From Sphingopyxis sp. HIX (GTDB taxonomy: Bacteria; Pseudomonadota; Alphaproteobacteria; Sphingomonadales; Sphingomonadaceae), in the NCBI RefSeq assembly GCF_001468285.1, contig NZ_LNSB01000044.1, positions 1-45,898 of the forward strand: a DNA stretch of 45,898 bases. The letters run 5' to 3'. Below are positions 25,236-33,331 of this stretch, in pieces. Both the position numbers and the translations under genes were made by a program. The stretch's first letter is position 1. Every line of letters starts with the position of its first letter. The notes below the pieces were generated by a model that was given only the letters and a program-made list of their open reading frames with translations, searched no databases and had not been told where the DNA came from.

Positions 25236-26798
25236 ATGATCGATCTGGATGCCATCCGGACCCTGGCCCATATCCCGGGCGCGCAGGCCCGCGTCCGCGG
25301 CGACGCGATTGCGGTGAAGTTCGGCGACCGCGAGACGAGCTTCTACGATCTCGACAAAGGCTCGAACCGCGTCGCCAACGCCTTGATCGCCGCGGGCATC
25401 CAGCCCGGCGACCGCGTCTCGGCGCTGACCAAGAACCACGACGCCTGGTATCCGCTCTTCTTCGGCACCGCGCTCGCGCGGGCCTGCTTCGCGCCGATCA
25501 ACAACCGCCTCGTCCCCGCCGAGGTCGGCTTCATCGTCGGCGACGCCGCGCCCAAATATCTCTTCGTGGGCGAGGATTTCTTCGACTGCGCGCTCGCCGC
25601 GGTCGCCGGCCTCGCCAACCCGCCGCGCCTCGTCGCGCTCTATGGATCGCACCCGCAGTTCGAGCCGTTCGACCAATGGCTCGGCACCGCCTCCGACGCC
25701 GCGCTCCCTGGCCCCGACCTCGCCGACGATGTGCTGCAGCTCTACACCAGCGGCACCACCGGCCTGCCAAAGGGCGTCGTGCTGACGCACCGCAACTACC
25801 GCACCTTCCTCGAGGCCGCGACCGAAGTCGACGGTTTTGCCTATGGCGAGGACGAGACGGTGATGATCGTCATGCCGCTCTTCCACGTCGCGGGCACCAA
25901 TGTCAGCTTCTCGGGGCTGGCGCAGGGCGGCCGCCTACTGCTCGTCAAGGATTTCACCCCCGCCGATGCGATCTGCATGATGCGCGAGGAGAATGTCGCG
26001 CACGCCTTCCTCGCCCCCGCGATGATCCAGATGATGCTGATGCAGCCCGCCGCGGGCGAGGGGCCTTATCCGGAACTGCAATCGATCGCCTATGGCGCCT
26101 CGCCGATCGCCGAGGACGTGCTGCGACGCGCGCGCGCGACCTTCGGCTGCGATTTCGTGCAATTCTACGGCATGACCGAATCCGCCGGCGGCGGCTCGTA
26201 TCTGTCGCCCGGCGCGCACGACATCCCCGGCAAGCTCACCTCGTGCGGCAAGCCCTGGCCGAACGTCGACCTCGCGATCCTCGACGGCGCGGGCAGGGAA
26301 CTCGGCGACGGCGAGATCGGCGAGATCGCGATCCGCGGCGGCATCGTGATGAAGGAATATTGGAACCGCGGCCCCGCGACCGAGGAGACGCTCGCGGGCG
26401 GCTGGCTCCACACCGGCGACGTCGGTTATCGCGACGCCGACGGCTTCTACTTCGTCCACGACCGCATCAAGGACATGATCGTGTCGGGGGGCGAGAATGT
26501 CTATCCGGCCGAGGTCGAAAGCGCGATCATGGGCTGCCCCGGCGTCGCCGATGTCGCGGTGATCGGCGTGCCCGATGACAAATGGGGCGAGTCGGTGAAG
26601 GCGCTGATCGTGCCCGGTGCCGACGGCGCGCCCGATCCCGCCGCGGTGATCGCCTGGGCGCGCGAACGCATCGCCGCCTACAAGGCGCCCAAGAGCATCG
26701 ACTTCATCGACGCGCTGCCGCGCAACCCCTCGGGCAAGGTCCTCCGCCGCGAACTGCGCGCGCCCTATTGGGAGGGCAAGGGCAGGGCGGTGGGGTAA
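25236..26798 (+). CDS. Long-chain-type acyl-CoA ligase
   Basis: A 520-residue AMP-dependent ligase, the fourth in this window. Motifs are LYTSGTTGLPKGVVLTHRN, FYGMTESAGGG, HDRIKDMIVSGGENVYPAE and the lysine in NPSGKVLRREL. The ATG follows AGGGAGAG. It is a single plus-strand gene behind a regulon palindrome and divergent from the MetE-like gene. The four ligases differ in their substrate-binding segments, so they probably act on different acids or on successive intermediates. Confidence 0.94.
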   Translation: MIDLDAIRTLAHIPGAQARVRGDAIAVKFGDRETSFYDLDKGSNRVANALIAAGIQPGDRVSALTKNHDAWYPLFFGTALARACFAPINNRLVPAEVGFIVGDAAPKYLFVGEDFFDCALAAVAGLANPPRLVALYGSHPQFEPFDQWLGTASDAALPGPDLADDVLQLYTSGTTGLPKGVVLTHRNYRTFLEAATEVDGFAYGEDETVMIVMPLFHVAGTNVSFSGLAQGGRLLLVKDFTPADAICMMREENVAHAFLAPAMIQMMLMQPAAGEGPYPELQSIAYGASPIAEDVLRRARATFGCDFVQFYGMTESAGGGSYLSPGAHDIPGKLTSCGKPWPNVDLAILDGAGRELGDGEIGEIAIRGGIVMKEYWNRGPATEETLAGGWLHTGDVGYRDADGFYFVHDRIKDMIVSGGENVYPAEVESAIMGCPGVADVAVIGVPDDKWGESVKALIVPGADGAPDPAAVIAWARERIAAYKAPKSIDFIDALPRNPSGKVLRRELRAPYWEGKGRAVG

Positions 26799-26805
26799 CC
26801 TGGGC

Positions 26806-26834
26806 AAAAAAAGCCCGGCGCTCGCACGCCGGGC
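26806..26834 (-). terminator. Intrinsic terminator of the minus-strand VOC operon
   Basis: GCCCGGCG (26813-26820) pairs with CGCCGGGC (26827-26834) around a six-base loop. On the minus strand the stem is followed by seven T residues (26812-26806). It lies 29 bases after the VOC gene stop and is a standard intrinsic terminator. The plus-strand CoA ligase may use the stem too, but has no T run. Confidence 0.85.
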
Positions 26835-26863
26835 CAAGAGGAGTTCCTTGAGGAGGAGCTATC

Positions 26864-27457
26864 TCATTCCGCCGGCACCGGCGTCCGCCCGGTGATCAGG
26901 CCTTCGCGCTTCGTCCCGTCGGCCTGCACCGGATCGTGCGCCACGTCGCTGTCGTCGAACACCTTGGTCCACGCCGCGAATTCCAGGCACACGCCGTCGG
27001 GGTCGAAGAAATAGACCGAGCGCACGAACACGCCCTCGTGCAGCTCGTCGGTCGACTGCGTCGGCGAATCGTCATGGTTCAATATCTTGCTGACCGCGAT
27101 GCCCTTCTCGACCAGCCGGTTGTAATAATCGTCGAATTTGTCGGCGCGCACGTTGATCGCGATATGGTTCATCGACCCGTGCGCCGACACGAAGCTGCCC
27201 TGCGTCGGCAGATGCGCCGGCGCCGAAATCCCCGGCACCGCTTCGGGCGCCTCGGGGAACCAGAAAAAGGCCAGGCTGTCGCCATTGCCGATGTCGAAGA
27301 AGAAATGCTGGCCGCGCCCGCCGGGCAGGTCGATCGTCTTGGTCAGCGGCATGCCCAATATGTCGCGATAGAATTCGACCGTCTTGGCCATGTCCTTGCA
27401 CACCAGCGCCAGGTGGTTGACCCCCAGAAATTCGAACTCGCTATTCGCTGCAGCCAT
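26864..27457 (-). CDS. VOC-family (glyoxalase/ring-cleavage dioxygenase fold) protein
   Basis: A 197-residue protein with two vicinal-oxygen-chelate modules. Metal ligands appear to be His in GVNHLALV, His in SMNHIAINV and Glu in VCLEFAAW. FYRDILGMPL is typical of the fold. The family includes glyoxalases, extradiol dioxygenases and thiol-dependent enzymes; 197 residues is short for a classic extradiol dioxygenase. It is the last gene of the minus-strand operon, 27 bases after a glutathione transferase gene, so a glutathione-linked reaction is possible. The reaction is not certain. Confidence 0.88.
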   Translation of the reverse strand: MAAANSEFEFLGVNHLALVCKDMAKTVEFYRDILGMPLTKTIDLPGGRGQHFFFDIGNGDSLAFFWFPEAPEAVPGISAPAHLPTQGSFVSAHGSMNHIAINVRADKFDDYYNRLVEKGIAVSKILNHDDSPTQSTDELHEGVFVRSVYFFDPDGVCLEFAAWTKVFDDSDVAHDPVQADGTKREGLITGRTPVPAE

Positions 27458-27484
27458 GATCCGTCTCCTTGTGCATTCGAGTAT

Positions 27485-28093
27485 TCAGGTCGTCGGGCGC
27501 GCCTTCATCCGCTCGTACCAGGCGATGACATTGGTCGCCGACGCATCGATCGGCTGGCCGACCGAAATGCCGAAATCGAGGAAGGCGAAGAGCATCAGGT
27601 CGGCGAGCGTCAGCCGCTCGCCCGCGACGAATTCGCGCCCCGCGATCAGCGGGTCGAGCCAGCGCACCCCGTCCTGCGCGGTCGCCTTCAGCCCCGCCGC
27701 CGCCTCGGGCAGGCAGCGCAGCCGCGGCTCGAACAGCGGCAGCCCCTCGGCAAAGCGGAAACCGTTGGTCAGCGGCTCGCAGATCTTGAGGTCGATGCGC
27801 CGCGTCCACATCCGCGTTGCCGCGCGCTCTTCGGCACTGGCGCCGATCAGCGGCGTCTCGGGGAACTTCTCTTCCAGATATTCGCAGATCGCGGTGATCT
27901 CGGTGAGGACCGACCCGTCGTCGAGTTCGAGCGCGGGGGTCTGCCCAGCGGGGTTCACCGCGACATTATAGGGCGCCCGCCGGTTCTCGCCGCCGCGCAG
28001 GTCGACGTCGACCTCGGGGAGCACGATACCCTTTTCGGCCATGAACAGCTTCACGACGCGCGGGTTGGGACCGACGCTGTTATAGAATTTCAT
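27485..28093 (-). CDS. Glutathione S-transferase family protein
   Basis: A 202-residue protein with an N-terminal thioredoxin fold (MKFYNSVGPNPRVVKLFMAEKG) and the cis-Pro region NPAGQTPALELDDGSVLTEITAI, then an all-helical domain with VAGERLTLADLMLFAFLDF. It should bind glutathione and use it to attack an electrophile, cleave an ether, or isomerise a product. A good ribosome site (GGGGAGAGG) precedes the ATG. A 35-base palindrome lies just upstream in the gap after the CMD gene, so it may have separate control. It is followed by a VOC protein, a common pairing in glutathione-dependent catabolism. Confidence 0.93.
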   Translation of the reverse strand: MKFYNSVGPNPRVVKLFMAEKGIVLPEVDVDLRGGENRRAPYNVAVNPAGQTPALELDDGSVLTEITAICEYLEEKFPETPLIGASAEERAATRMWTRRIDLKICEPLTNGFRFAEGLPLFEPRLRCLPEAAAGLKATAQDGVRWLDPLIAGREFVAGERLTLADLMLFAFLDFGISVGQPIDASATNVIAWYERMKARPTT

Positions 28094-28124
28094 ATTGTCC
28101 TCTCCCCTTCCGCATAGCCGATTT

Positions 28125-28159
28125 CGCGATAACCGTCAAGTAGATTGACGATTATCGCG
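28125..28159. promoter_or_regulatory. 35-base near-perfect palindrome between CMD and GST genes
   Basis: Arms of 15 bases (CGCGATAA-C-CGTCAA and TTGACG-A-TTATCGCG) flank a five-base centre with one mismatch. It begins eight bases after the CMD-family gene stop. Neither strand has a T run after the stem, which argues against an intrinsic terminator. It may be an operator for the GST-VOC pair or an RNA-stabilising hairpin. Its inner part GTCAA-N5-TTGAC recurs at 33259-33273. Confidence 0.6.
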
Positions 28160-28166
28160 TCGGCAC

Positions 28167-28814
28167 TCATCTGCCCGCGGGCCGCGGCGCGCTCAGGAAG
28201 TCGGCCGCGGTAAAGCCCTCGGGCGCCGCGATCTCGACGATTGGGTCCTCGCGCGCGTCATATTCCATGCGCAGCGCGCGCGTGATCACCGCGTGCATGT
28301 CATAGAGGCAGGTGATGTAGGTGAATTCGAAGATCTGCTCGTCGTTCCAGAAGGTCCTCAATTTCTCGAAAACCTCGAGCGGCACGCGCCCGCCCGCCTG
28401 CGCCAGGCAATCGGCATAGGCGAGCACCGCACGCTCCTGCTCGTCATAGCAATCGGCGACCTGCCAGTGCGCGATCGACGCGATCTTCTCCTCGCTGGCG
28501 CCGAGGCCGCGGAGCGACTTGCAATGCTGCGAGAAAACGAACTGGCTGCCCTTGACCCAGCCCGCGCGCGTCTGGCCCAGCTCGCGCAGTATCGGGTCGA
28601 TCGTACGCGCGGGGTTGCGATAGACGGCGAAACCCTTGACCGCGTGCTCGAAGATATCGGGCGACAGCGCGAACACCGTCCACCAGTCGCCGGGGGTGCC
28701 GGTCGCGGTGCCGGGCTCGGCGACGGGATCGCGGTCGCCGAACAGGCGGTTGTAATAGGCGAGCACGGTCTCGTCGGTGACTTCGGACCGGGGAACCTGG
28801 CGTAGGACGGGCAT
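28167..28814 (-). CDS. Carboxymuconolactone decarboxylase (CMD/AhpD-like) family protein
   Basis: A 215-residue all-helical protein of the CMD/AhpD type. The core is the stretch with ELGQTRAGWVKGSQFVFSQ and HCKSLRGLGASEEKI. The CxxC of AhpD is replaced by SQFV and only one Cys-His arrangement remains (SQHCK), so peroxidase-coupled redox activity is doubtful. Family members decarboxylate lactones or have unknown roles. The ATG follows AGGAG and comes nine bases after the SnoaL-like gene, so it is in the MFS-led operon. A hydrolytic or decarboxylating role in the pathway is a guess. Confidence 0.84.
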   Translation of the reverse strand: MPVLRQVPRSEVTDETVLAYYNRLFGDRDPVAEPGTATGTPGDWWTVFALSPDIFEHAVKGFAVYRNPARTIDPILRELGQTRAGWVKGSQFVFSQHCKSLRGLGASEEKIASIAHWQVADCYDEQERAVLAYADCLAQAGGRVPLEVFEKLRTFWNDEQIFEFTYITCLYDMHAVITRALRMEYDAREDPIVEIAAPEGFTAADFLSAPRPAGR

Positions 28815-28823
28815 AAAAACTCC

Positions 28824-29219
28824 TCAGGCTTTGGCGAATTTGCGGAACTCGGCGACATGCGCGCTGTCGAAATACTCGTCGAGGCGCGCGATCTTGCCGC
28901 CCTCGACCTTGCATATGATCGCACAGGGCAGGCGCACCGCGCCGCCGTCGTGGGTGCGGACGCCCTTCAGCACATGCTGCTGCACGAAGCCGCCGGGAAA
29001 CACCGTCAGCCGGCGGTCGGCATATTCGCGTTCGCCGATCCGCGCGACCATGCCGGTCAGCGTCGCCGCGGTCTGGTCGCGCGTCACGATCAGCTCGTCG
29101 GTGTTGTGCCAGATTTCGGCGTCGGGGGTGAAGCTTTCGCGCATCGTCTCGATATCGCCCGCCTCGATCGCATCGAAAAAGCGCGTCGCCATCGCGCGGA
29201 TTTCGTCCAGCTCGCTCAT
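28824..29219 (-). CDS. SnoaL-like / NTF2-fold protein
   Basis: A 131-residue protein with the cone-shaped NTF2 fold pattern: a helical start (ELDEIRAMATRFFDAIEAGD), TPDAEIWHNTDE, then strands ending KIARLDEYFDSAHV. The family includes ketosteroid isomerases, polyketide cyclases and dehydratases acting on ring compounds. It has no cofactor motif. The ATG at 29217-29219 follows AGGGAGAG and lies 14 bases after the MFS gene. It probably isomerises or dehydrates a pathway intermediate, but many such proteins have no known reaction. Confidence 0.88.
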   Translation of the reverse strand: MSELDEIRAMATRFFDAIEAGDIETMRESFTPDAEIWHNTDELIVTRDQTAATLTGMVARIGEREYADRRLTVFPGGFVQQHVLKGVRTHDGGAVRLPCAIICKVEGGKIARLDEYFDSAHVAEFRKFAKA

Positions 29220-29233
29220 CTTGCTCTCCCTTG

Positions 29234-30523
29234 TCAGGCGGCGAAATCCCGCTCCAGATGCCGCGTCATCGCCAGCTGCACCGCGCACGCCGCGAGCGCG
29301 AAGGGCATCAGCGCCATCAGCCCCCAGCGCAGGCTGTCGATACCATGGTCGGGCTTCAGCGCATCGCTGACGAAGCCAACGAACAGCGGCCCGAAGCCCA
29401 GCCCGACGATGTTGAACATCAGCATCAGGATCGAGGTCGCGGTGGCGCGCGCGCGCGGCGGGGTCAGGTTCTGGACCAGCGCCAGCGACGGCGCGATATA
29501 GAAGGTGCAGGCAGTCAGCGGCACCACCATCAGCGCCAGCACGACGGGCCAGCCGTCGAGCATCAGCGCGGCGATCAGCGACGGGATCAGGATCGCGGTC
29601 GCGATCGCCGGAACCCAGCCATAGGCGCGGGGCGATTTGCTCGCCATCCGCGCGACCAGCCAGCCACCGCCCAGCGTCCCCGCGGCAAAGGTGATCCCCG
29701 CGACCGGCGCGAACCACGTCCCCATCGCGGCGAGCGGCATGCCCTGTACGCGCATCAGATAGGCCGGGATCCAGTTGAGCATGCCATAGCTCACGAAGGC
29801 GGCAAAGGCGGTCGCGGGCAGGATCAGCATCAGCGAGCGCCGCTCGCCGAACAGCGCCAGCGCGCGGGAAAAGGGCACCGCCTCGTCGCTCGCGCCCTTG
29901 TCCATCTGCCCGCGCGCAGGTTCGCGCACCAGCCAGATCAGCAGCGGCCCGACGACGATGCCGACCGCGCCGATCAGCAGGAAGGCGTTGCGCCAGCCGA
30001 TCGTCGACGCCGCCCAGGCGCCGAAGGCGGCGCCGACAAACACCCCGAACGGCCCGTTGCAGGTGAACAAAGCCATGACGATCGGGCGCCGCTCGGGCGG
30101 ATAATAGTCGGCGAGCACCGACACCGACGGCGCGGTGCCGCCGGCCTCGCCCGCGCCGACGCCGAAGCGCATCAAGGCCAGTTGCCAGAAATTGGACACC
30201 AGCCCGCACGCCGCGGTGAAGCCGCTCCACACGATGCACGCGATGCCGACCAGCTTCACGCGGTTCCAGCGGTCGGCGAGGATCGCCACGGGCACGCCCA
30301 TGCCGGCATAGAAAAGCGCGAAGGCGAGGCCGGTAAGCAGCCCGAACTGCGTGTCGCTGAGCGCGATATCGGCGCGGATCGGCTCGATCAGCATCGACAG
30401 CAATTGGCGGTCGATAAAATTGATCGTGCCGACCACGAACAGCATCGCCAGCGCGACGTTGCGGCGCAGCGTCAGCCCCGTATCGGGCGCCGCGGCGCCG
30501 TGGAGGGTGGTGGCCTCGGTCAT
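29234..30523 (-). CDS. Major facilitator superfamily transporter
   Basis: A 429-residue inner-membrane transporter with about twelve hydrophobic helices. It has NFIDRQLLSMLIEPI in helix 1, the loop ADRWNRVKLVG with Arg and Lys, and GVGAGEAGGTAPS, as in organic-acid and aromatic-acid permeases related to spinster/ACS transporters. MTEATTLHGAAAP is chosen as the start because GGGGAGAG lies just upstream. It leads the minus-strand operon with SnoaL-like and CMD-like genes, and a regulon palindrome overlaps its promoter. It probably moves the pathway substrate across the inner membrane. Confidence 0.93.
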   Translation of the reverse strand: MTEATTLHGAAAPDTGLTLRRNVALAMLFVVGTINFIDRQLLSMLIEPIRADIALSDTQFGLLTGLAFALFYAGMGVPVAILADRWNRVKLVGIACIVWSGFTAACGLVSNFWQLALMRFGVGAGEAGGTAPSVSVLADYYPPERRPIVMALFTCNGPFGVFVGAAFGAWAASTIGWRNAFLLIGAVGIVVGPLLIWLVREPARGQMDKGASDEAVPFSRALALFGERRSLMLILPATAFAAFVSYGMLNWIPAYLMRVQGMPLAAMGTWFAPVAGITFAAGTLGGGWLVARMASKSPRAYGWVPAIATAILIPSLIAALMLDGWPVVLALMVVPLTACTFYIAPSLALVQNLTPPRARATATSILMLMFNIVGLGFGPLFVGFVSDALKPDHGIDSLRWGLMALMPFALAACAVQLAMTRHLERDFAA

Positions 30524-30562
30524 GTCTCTCCCCGGACGCATGAGTCTTCTTGGTGGAAAAAT

Positions 30563-30589
30563 ACTTAGATATTTAAGTTTATCTGTCAA
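30563..30589 (-). promoter_or_regulatory. Shared regulon palindrome, copy 7, with -35 (MFS operon)
   Basis: On the plus strand 30563-30578 reads ACTTAG-ATAT-TTAAGT, five of six arm bases matching. On the minus strand a perfect -35 TTGACA (30589-30584) comes just before it, so the palindrome fills the spacer and would block the promoter when bound. The MFS gene starts 40 bases downstream. Confidence 0.68.
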
Positions 30590-30628
30590 CGCGCTTTACG
30601 GTGGTGGGATGGAACGGACCTTGGTTCT

Positions 30629-30740
30629 CCCCTCCCTGCAAGGGAGGGGCCGGGGGTGGGTTTGCCGCCGAAGGCGGCGCTCTGCCTCTTGCTCGCTGCG
30701 CTCGCGACCCACCCCTAACCCCTCCCTTGCAGGGAGGGGG
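30629..30740. repeat. Intergenic palindromic repeat, related type (about 112 bases)
   Basis: It has the same plan as the 116-base repeats at 23973 and 44225: end hairpins (CCCCTCCCTGCAAGGGAGGGG-like) around GGGGGTGGG and CCCACCCC. The core differs (GCCGCCGAAGGCGGCG and GCTCGCTGCGCTCGCGA). It lies in the gap between the MFS promoter and the end of the second TonB receptor gene. Confidence 0.75.
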
Positions 30741-30835
30741 ATATACTCCAAACAAAAACCCCCCGCCCGTCAGGGCAGGGGGCCGTCGTCCGTGGGACTC
30801 GGACGCGTAAAGGAGCGGGCCGCGCGGCCCTTCGC

Positions 30836-33208
30836 TCAGAAGCTCGCGCCGAGCGTCAGGCCGAAGGTCCGCGGCGCGTTGTAGAAACGCTGGGTGAAGA
30901 AGTTCGCGGTCGGGGTCAGCGCCGCGACATAGGTCTTGTCGGTCAGGTTCTTGCCCCACAGCATCACGCGGAAGCGTTCGTCCTCGCTCTGCCAGCTGAT
31001 CGAGCCGTCGATCAGCGTGAAGTCGCCGGTCTTGCCCGCGAGGTCGTTGGCAACGGTCGAAAAATAGGTGCTGCGATAGGTCATCGCCGCACGCAGGTTG
31101 ATCGTCCCCGCGCTGCCCAGCGGGATGCTGTAATCGGCCGAGAAGTTGGTCTGCCACTTGGGCGCGCGCACCAGCTTCTTCGCCGTATGGTCGACGTCGA
31201 CCAGATAGGTGCCGTTGGGCAGCAGCGTCACGTCGCCGCAGGTCGAGGTCGGCGGAGTTGCAAAGGCCGACGGCCCGTCGATGTCGGCGCAGAAGTCGGT
31301 GTATTTCGCGTCGAGATAGCCGACGTTCGCGGACAGGCGGAAATCCTGCGTCGGCTTCAGCGTCGCTTCGAACTCGAGACCCTTGGTGGTCGCCGCGCCG
31401 ATGTTGAGCTGCGCGGTTTCCTGCCCCGATGCGACATTGGGATTGGGGAAGAAGACGCCGAATTCGAGCTGCTTGAACTTGGTCACGAAGCCCGTGACGT
31501 TGAGCCGCAACAGATTGTCGAAGAAGTCGCCCTTGAACCCCGCCTCGAACAGGTCGGCGGTATTGTCCTCGGTCGGTCCCGCGGTCGTCGTCGTCGCCGA
31601 GCGCGCGCCGAAGCCGCCGCCCTTATAGCCTTGGCTGAACCCGGCGTAGACCATCAGCTCGTCGGTCAGGCGATAGTCGATCCCGGCCTTGAAGGTGGTG
31701 CGATCGCGGTCGTAGCCCAGTTTGAACGCCTTGCCCGCGGCGAGGTTGGCGTTGGCGATCGCCTCCATCTCGGCGAGCGAACGCACCGCCGAACGCGACG
31801 AGAAGCGCGACGGGCTGATCAGCACGCCGGTCGGATCGCGGAAATAATCCTTCGACTCCCAGCTCTGTCGAACCCCCAGCGTGATGTTGAGCCGATCGGT
31901 GATGCCATAGATCGCCTGCGCGAAGAGCGCCTTCGCGGTATTGTCCTGCGTGACGAAGTCCTCGCTGCCGAAATTGAGCGCGGGCGCCAGCAGCACGGGC
32001 AGCGTCGGGAAAGCCTGCGCCAGCTCGAAGCTCTGCTTCAGGAAATAGCCGCCGAACACCAGGTTCAGCCGCGACAGCGCGTCGGTGCGGTCCGAGAAAT
32101 CGGACTGCAGCCGCAGCTCCTGGCTGAACTGGCGGTGCGACTGCAGGCGGAAGGTCGGGAAGAAGAAGATCTCCGACTGGTCGAAATCGCTGTCGTTGAA
32201 ATCGTCGGTCTCGATATAGCCGGTGATCGACTTCGCCTCCCACGACCCCATGTCGAGCCCGATGTTGCTGATCAGCCCCAGCTGGTCGGTGTCGTGGTCG
32301 GCGGGGAAGTCGCGGCCGATCGTATAGGCGCCGTCGTTCGGCTCCTCGAAGCGGAAGACCTGCCACAAGAGCTGGTTGCGGTTCGGCGCGGCATCGCCGC
32401 CCGGCGCGCTCGACCGGTCGCGGACGAGGAAGGCCTTCAGGTTGATGTCCAGATTGTCGGTCGGGGTGAACACCACCGTGCCGCGCAAGGTCAGCCGGTC
32501 CTGCCCGCCGATCTTCTTGCCGTTCGCGCGGTTGGTGAAATAGCCGTCATAGGTTTCCTTGTTGAGCACCAGCCGCACCGCCAGCGTATCCTGGATCAGC
32601 GGCATGTCGACCGCGGCCCGCGCGTCCATGCGCCCGAAATTGCCGACGGTGACCTCGGCCTGCACGCCCCAGTCGCGGCCCGGGTTCTTGGTATAGGCGG
32701 CGATACCGCCCGCCAGCGAGTTCTTGCCGAACGAGGTGCCCTGCGGGCCGCGCAGCACCTCGATGCGGTCGAGGTCGAAGGTGTCGAGCATCGTCGCGAC
32801 CGGGCGCGTCACATAGACGCCGTCGATCGACACGCCGACCGGGCTTTCCTCGGTCGACTCGATGCCCTGCGCGCCGAGCCCGCGGATGAAGATCGCCGCC
32901 GAGTTCGAGAAGGTCGCGACCGGCTGGATGCTGATGTTCGGGGTCGAGGGGGCGAGGTCGGTGATGTCGCGCGCCGCGATATTGGTCAGCTGCTCCTCGC
33001 CGAAGGCCGAGATCGCCTGCGGCACGTCCTGCAACGTTTCGTTGCGGAAGCGCGCGGTGACGATGATCTCGTCGGTGCCCGCATCGTCGGCGGTTTCGCC
33101 GGTATCGGCGGGCGCGGCGCTGTCCTGCGCCATCGCCGGCGCGGCGAGCCCCAGCATGGCGACCGACGCGGCGCCCGACAGCAGAATCCGGTTGCGAATA
33201 TTCATCAT
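30836..33208 (-). CDS. TonB-dependent outer-membrane receptor (second of two)
   Basis: A 790-residue outer-membrane receptor. It has a signal peptide cut after AMAQ, a TonB-box-like EIIVTARFR segment, a plug with DRIEVLRGPQGTSFGKNSLAGG, and a beta-barrel ending in Phe (LTLGASF). Two adjacent ATG codons follow GGGAGGG; the first is used. It is divergent from the DUF3237 gene, with a perfect regulon palindrome between. It likely imports the same class of compound as the first receptor. Having two receptors in one regulon may serve two forms of the substrate. The ligand cannot be deduced. Confidence 0.95.
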   Translation of the reverse strand: MMNIRNRILLSGAASVAMLGLAAPAMAQDSAAPADTGETADDAGTDEIIVTARFRNETLQDVPQAISAFGEEQLTNIAARDITDLAPSTPNISIQPVATFSNSAAIFIRGLGAQGIESTEESPVGVSIDGVYVTRPVATMLDTFDLDRIEVLRGPQGTSFGKNSLAGGIAAYTKNPGRDWGVQAEVTVGNFGRMDARAAVDMPLIQDTLAVRLVLNKETYDGYFTNRANGKKIGGQDRLTLRGTVVFTPTDNLDINLKAFLVRDRSSAPGGDAAPNRNQLLWQVFRFEEPNDGAYTIGRDFPADHDTDQLGLISNIGLDMGSWEAKSITGYIETDDFNDSDFDQSEIFFFPTFRLQSHRQFSQELRLQSDFSDRTDALSRLNLVFGGYFLKQSFELAQAFPTLPVLLAPALNFGSEDFVTQDNTAKALFAQAIYGITDRLNITLGVRQSWESKDYFRDPTGVLISPSRFSSRSAVRSLAEMEAIANANLAAGKAFKLGYDRDRTTFKAGIDYRLTDELMVYAGFSQGYKGGGFGARSATTTTAGPTEDNTADLFEAGFKGDFFDNLLRLNVTGFVTKFKQLEFGVFFPNPNVASGQETAQLNIGAATTKGLEFEATLKPTQDFRLSANVGYLDAKYTDFCADIDGPSAFATPPTSTCGDVTLLPNGTYLVDVDHTAKKLVRAPKWQTNFSADYSIPLGSAGTINLRAAMTYRSTYFSTVANDLAGKTGDFTLIDGSISWQSEDERFRVMLWGKNLTDKTYVAALTPTANFFTQRFYNAPRTFGLTLGASF

Positions 33209-33258
33209 GACCCTCCCATTGGTATGTTGCCGACGGTGCCGGAGATGTCTTCCGGTCC

Positions 33259-33273
33259 GTCAATCTGATTGAC
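33259..33273. promoter_or_regulatory. Inverted repeat GTCAA-N5-TTGAC
   Basis: A perfect dyad with five-base arms, next to the TTAGTATACTAA palindrome in the divergent promoter. Its right arm is also the -35 (TTGACC, 33269-33274) proposed for the DUF3237 gene. The same arms and spacing occur inside the 35-base palindrome at 28125-28159. Confidence 0.4.
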
Positions 33274-33275
33274 CC

Positions 33276-33287
33276 TTAGTATACTAA
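33276..33287. promoter_or_regulatory. Shared regulon palindrome, copy 8, perfect form (TonB receptor / DUF3237)
   Basis: TTAGTATACTAA is a perfect 12-base palindrome. It follows the -35 TTGACC (33269-33274) by one base, so on the plus strand it lies in the promoter spacer. It is 67 bases before the TonB receptor start and 44 before the DUF3237 start, and could control both. Confidence 0.72.
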
Positions 33288-33331
33288 TTGTTTTATGCTT
33301 GTCCAGAGCCTCGCAAGCAGGAGTCGAAAGA

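Noticed and set aside
28125..28159. Intrinsic terminator
   Set aside because: The stem is strong but no T run follows on either strand.
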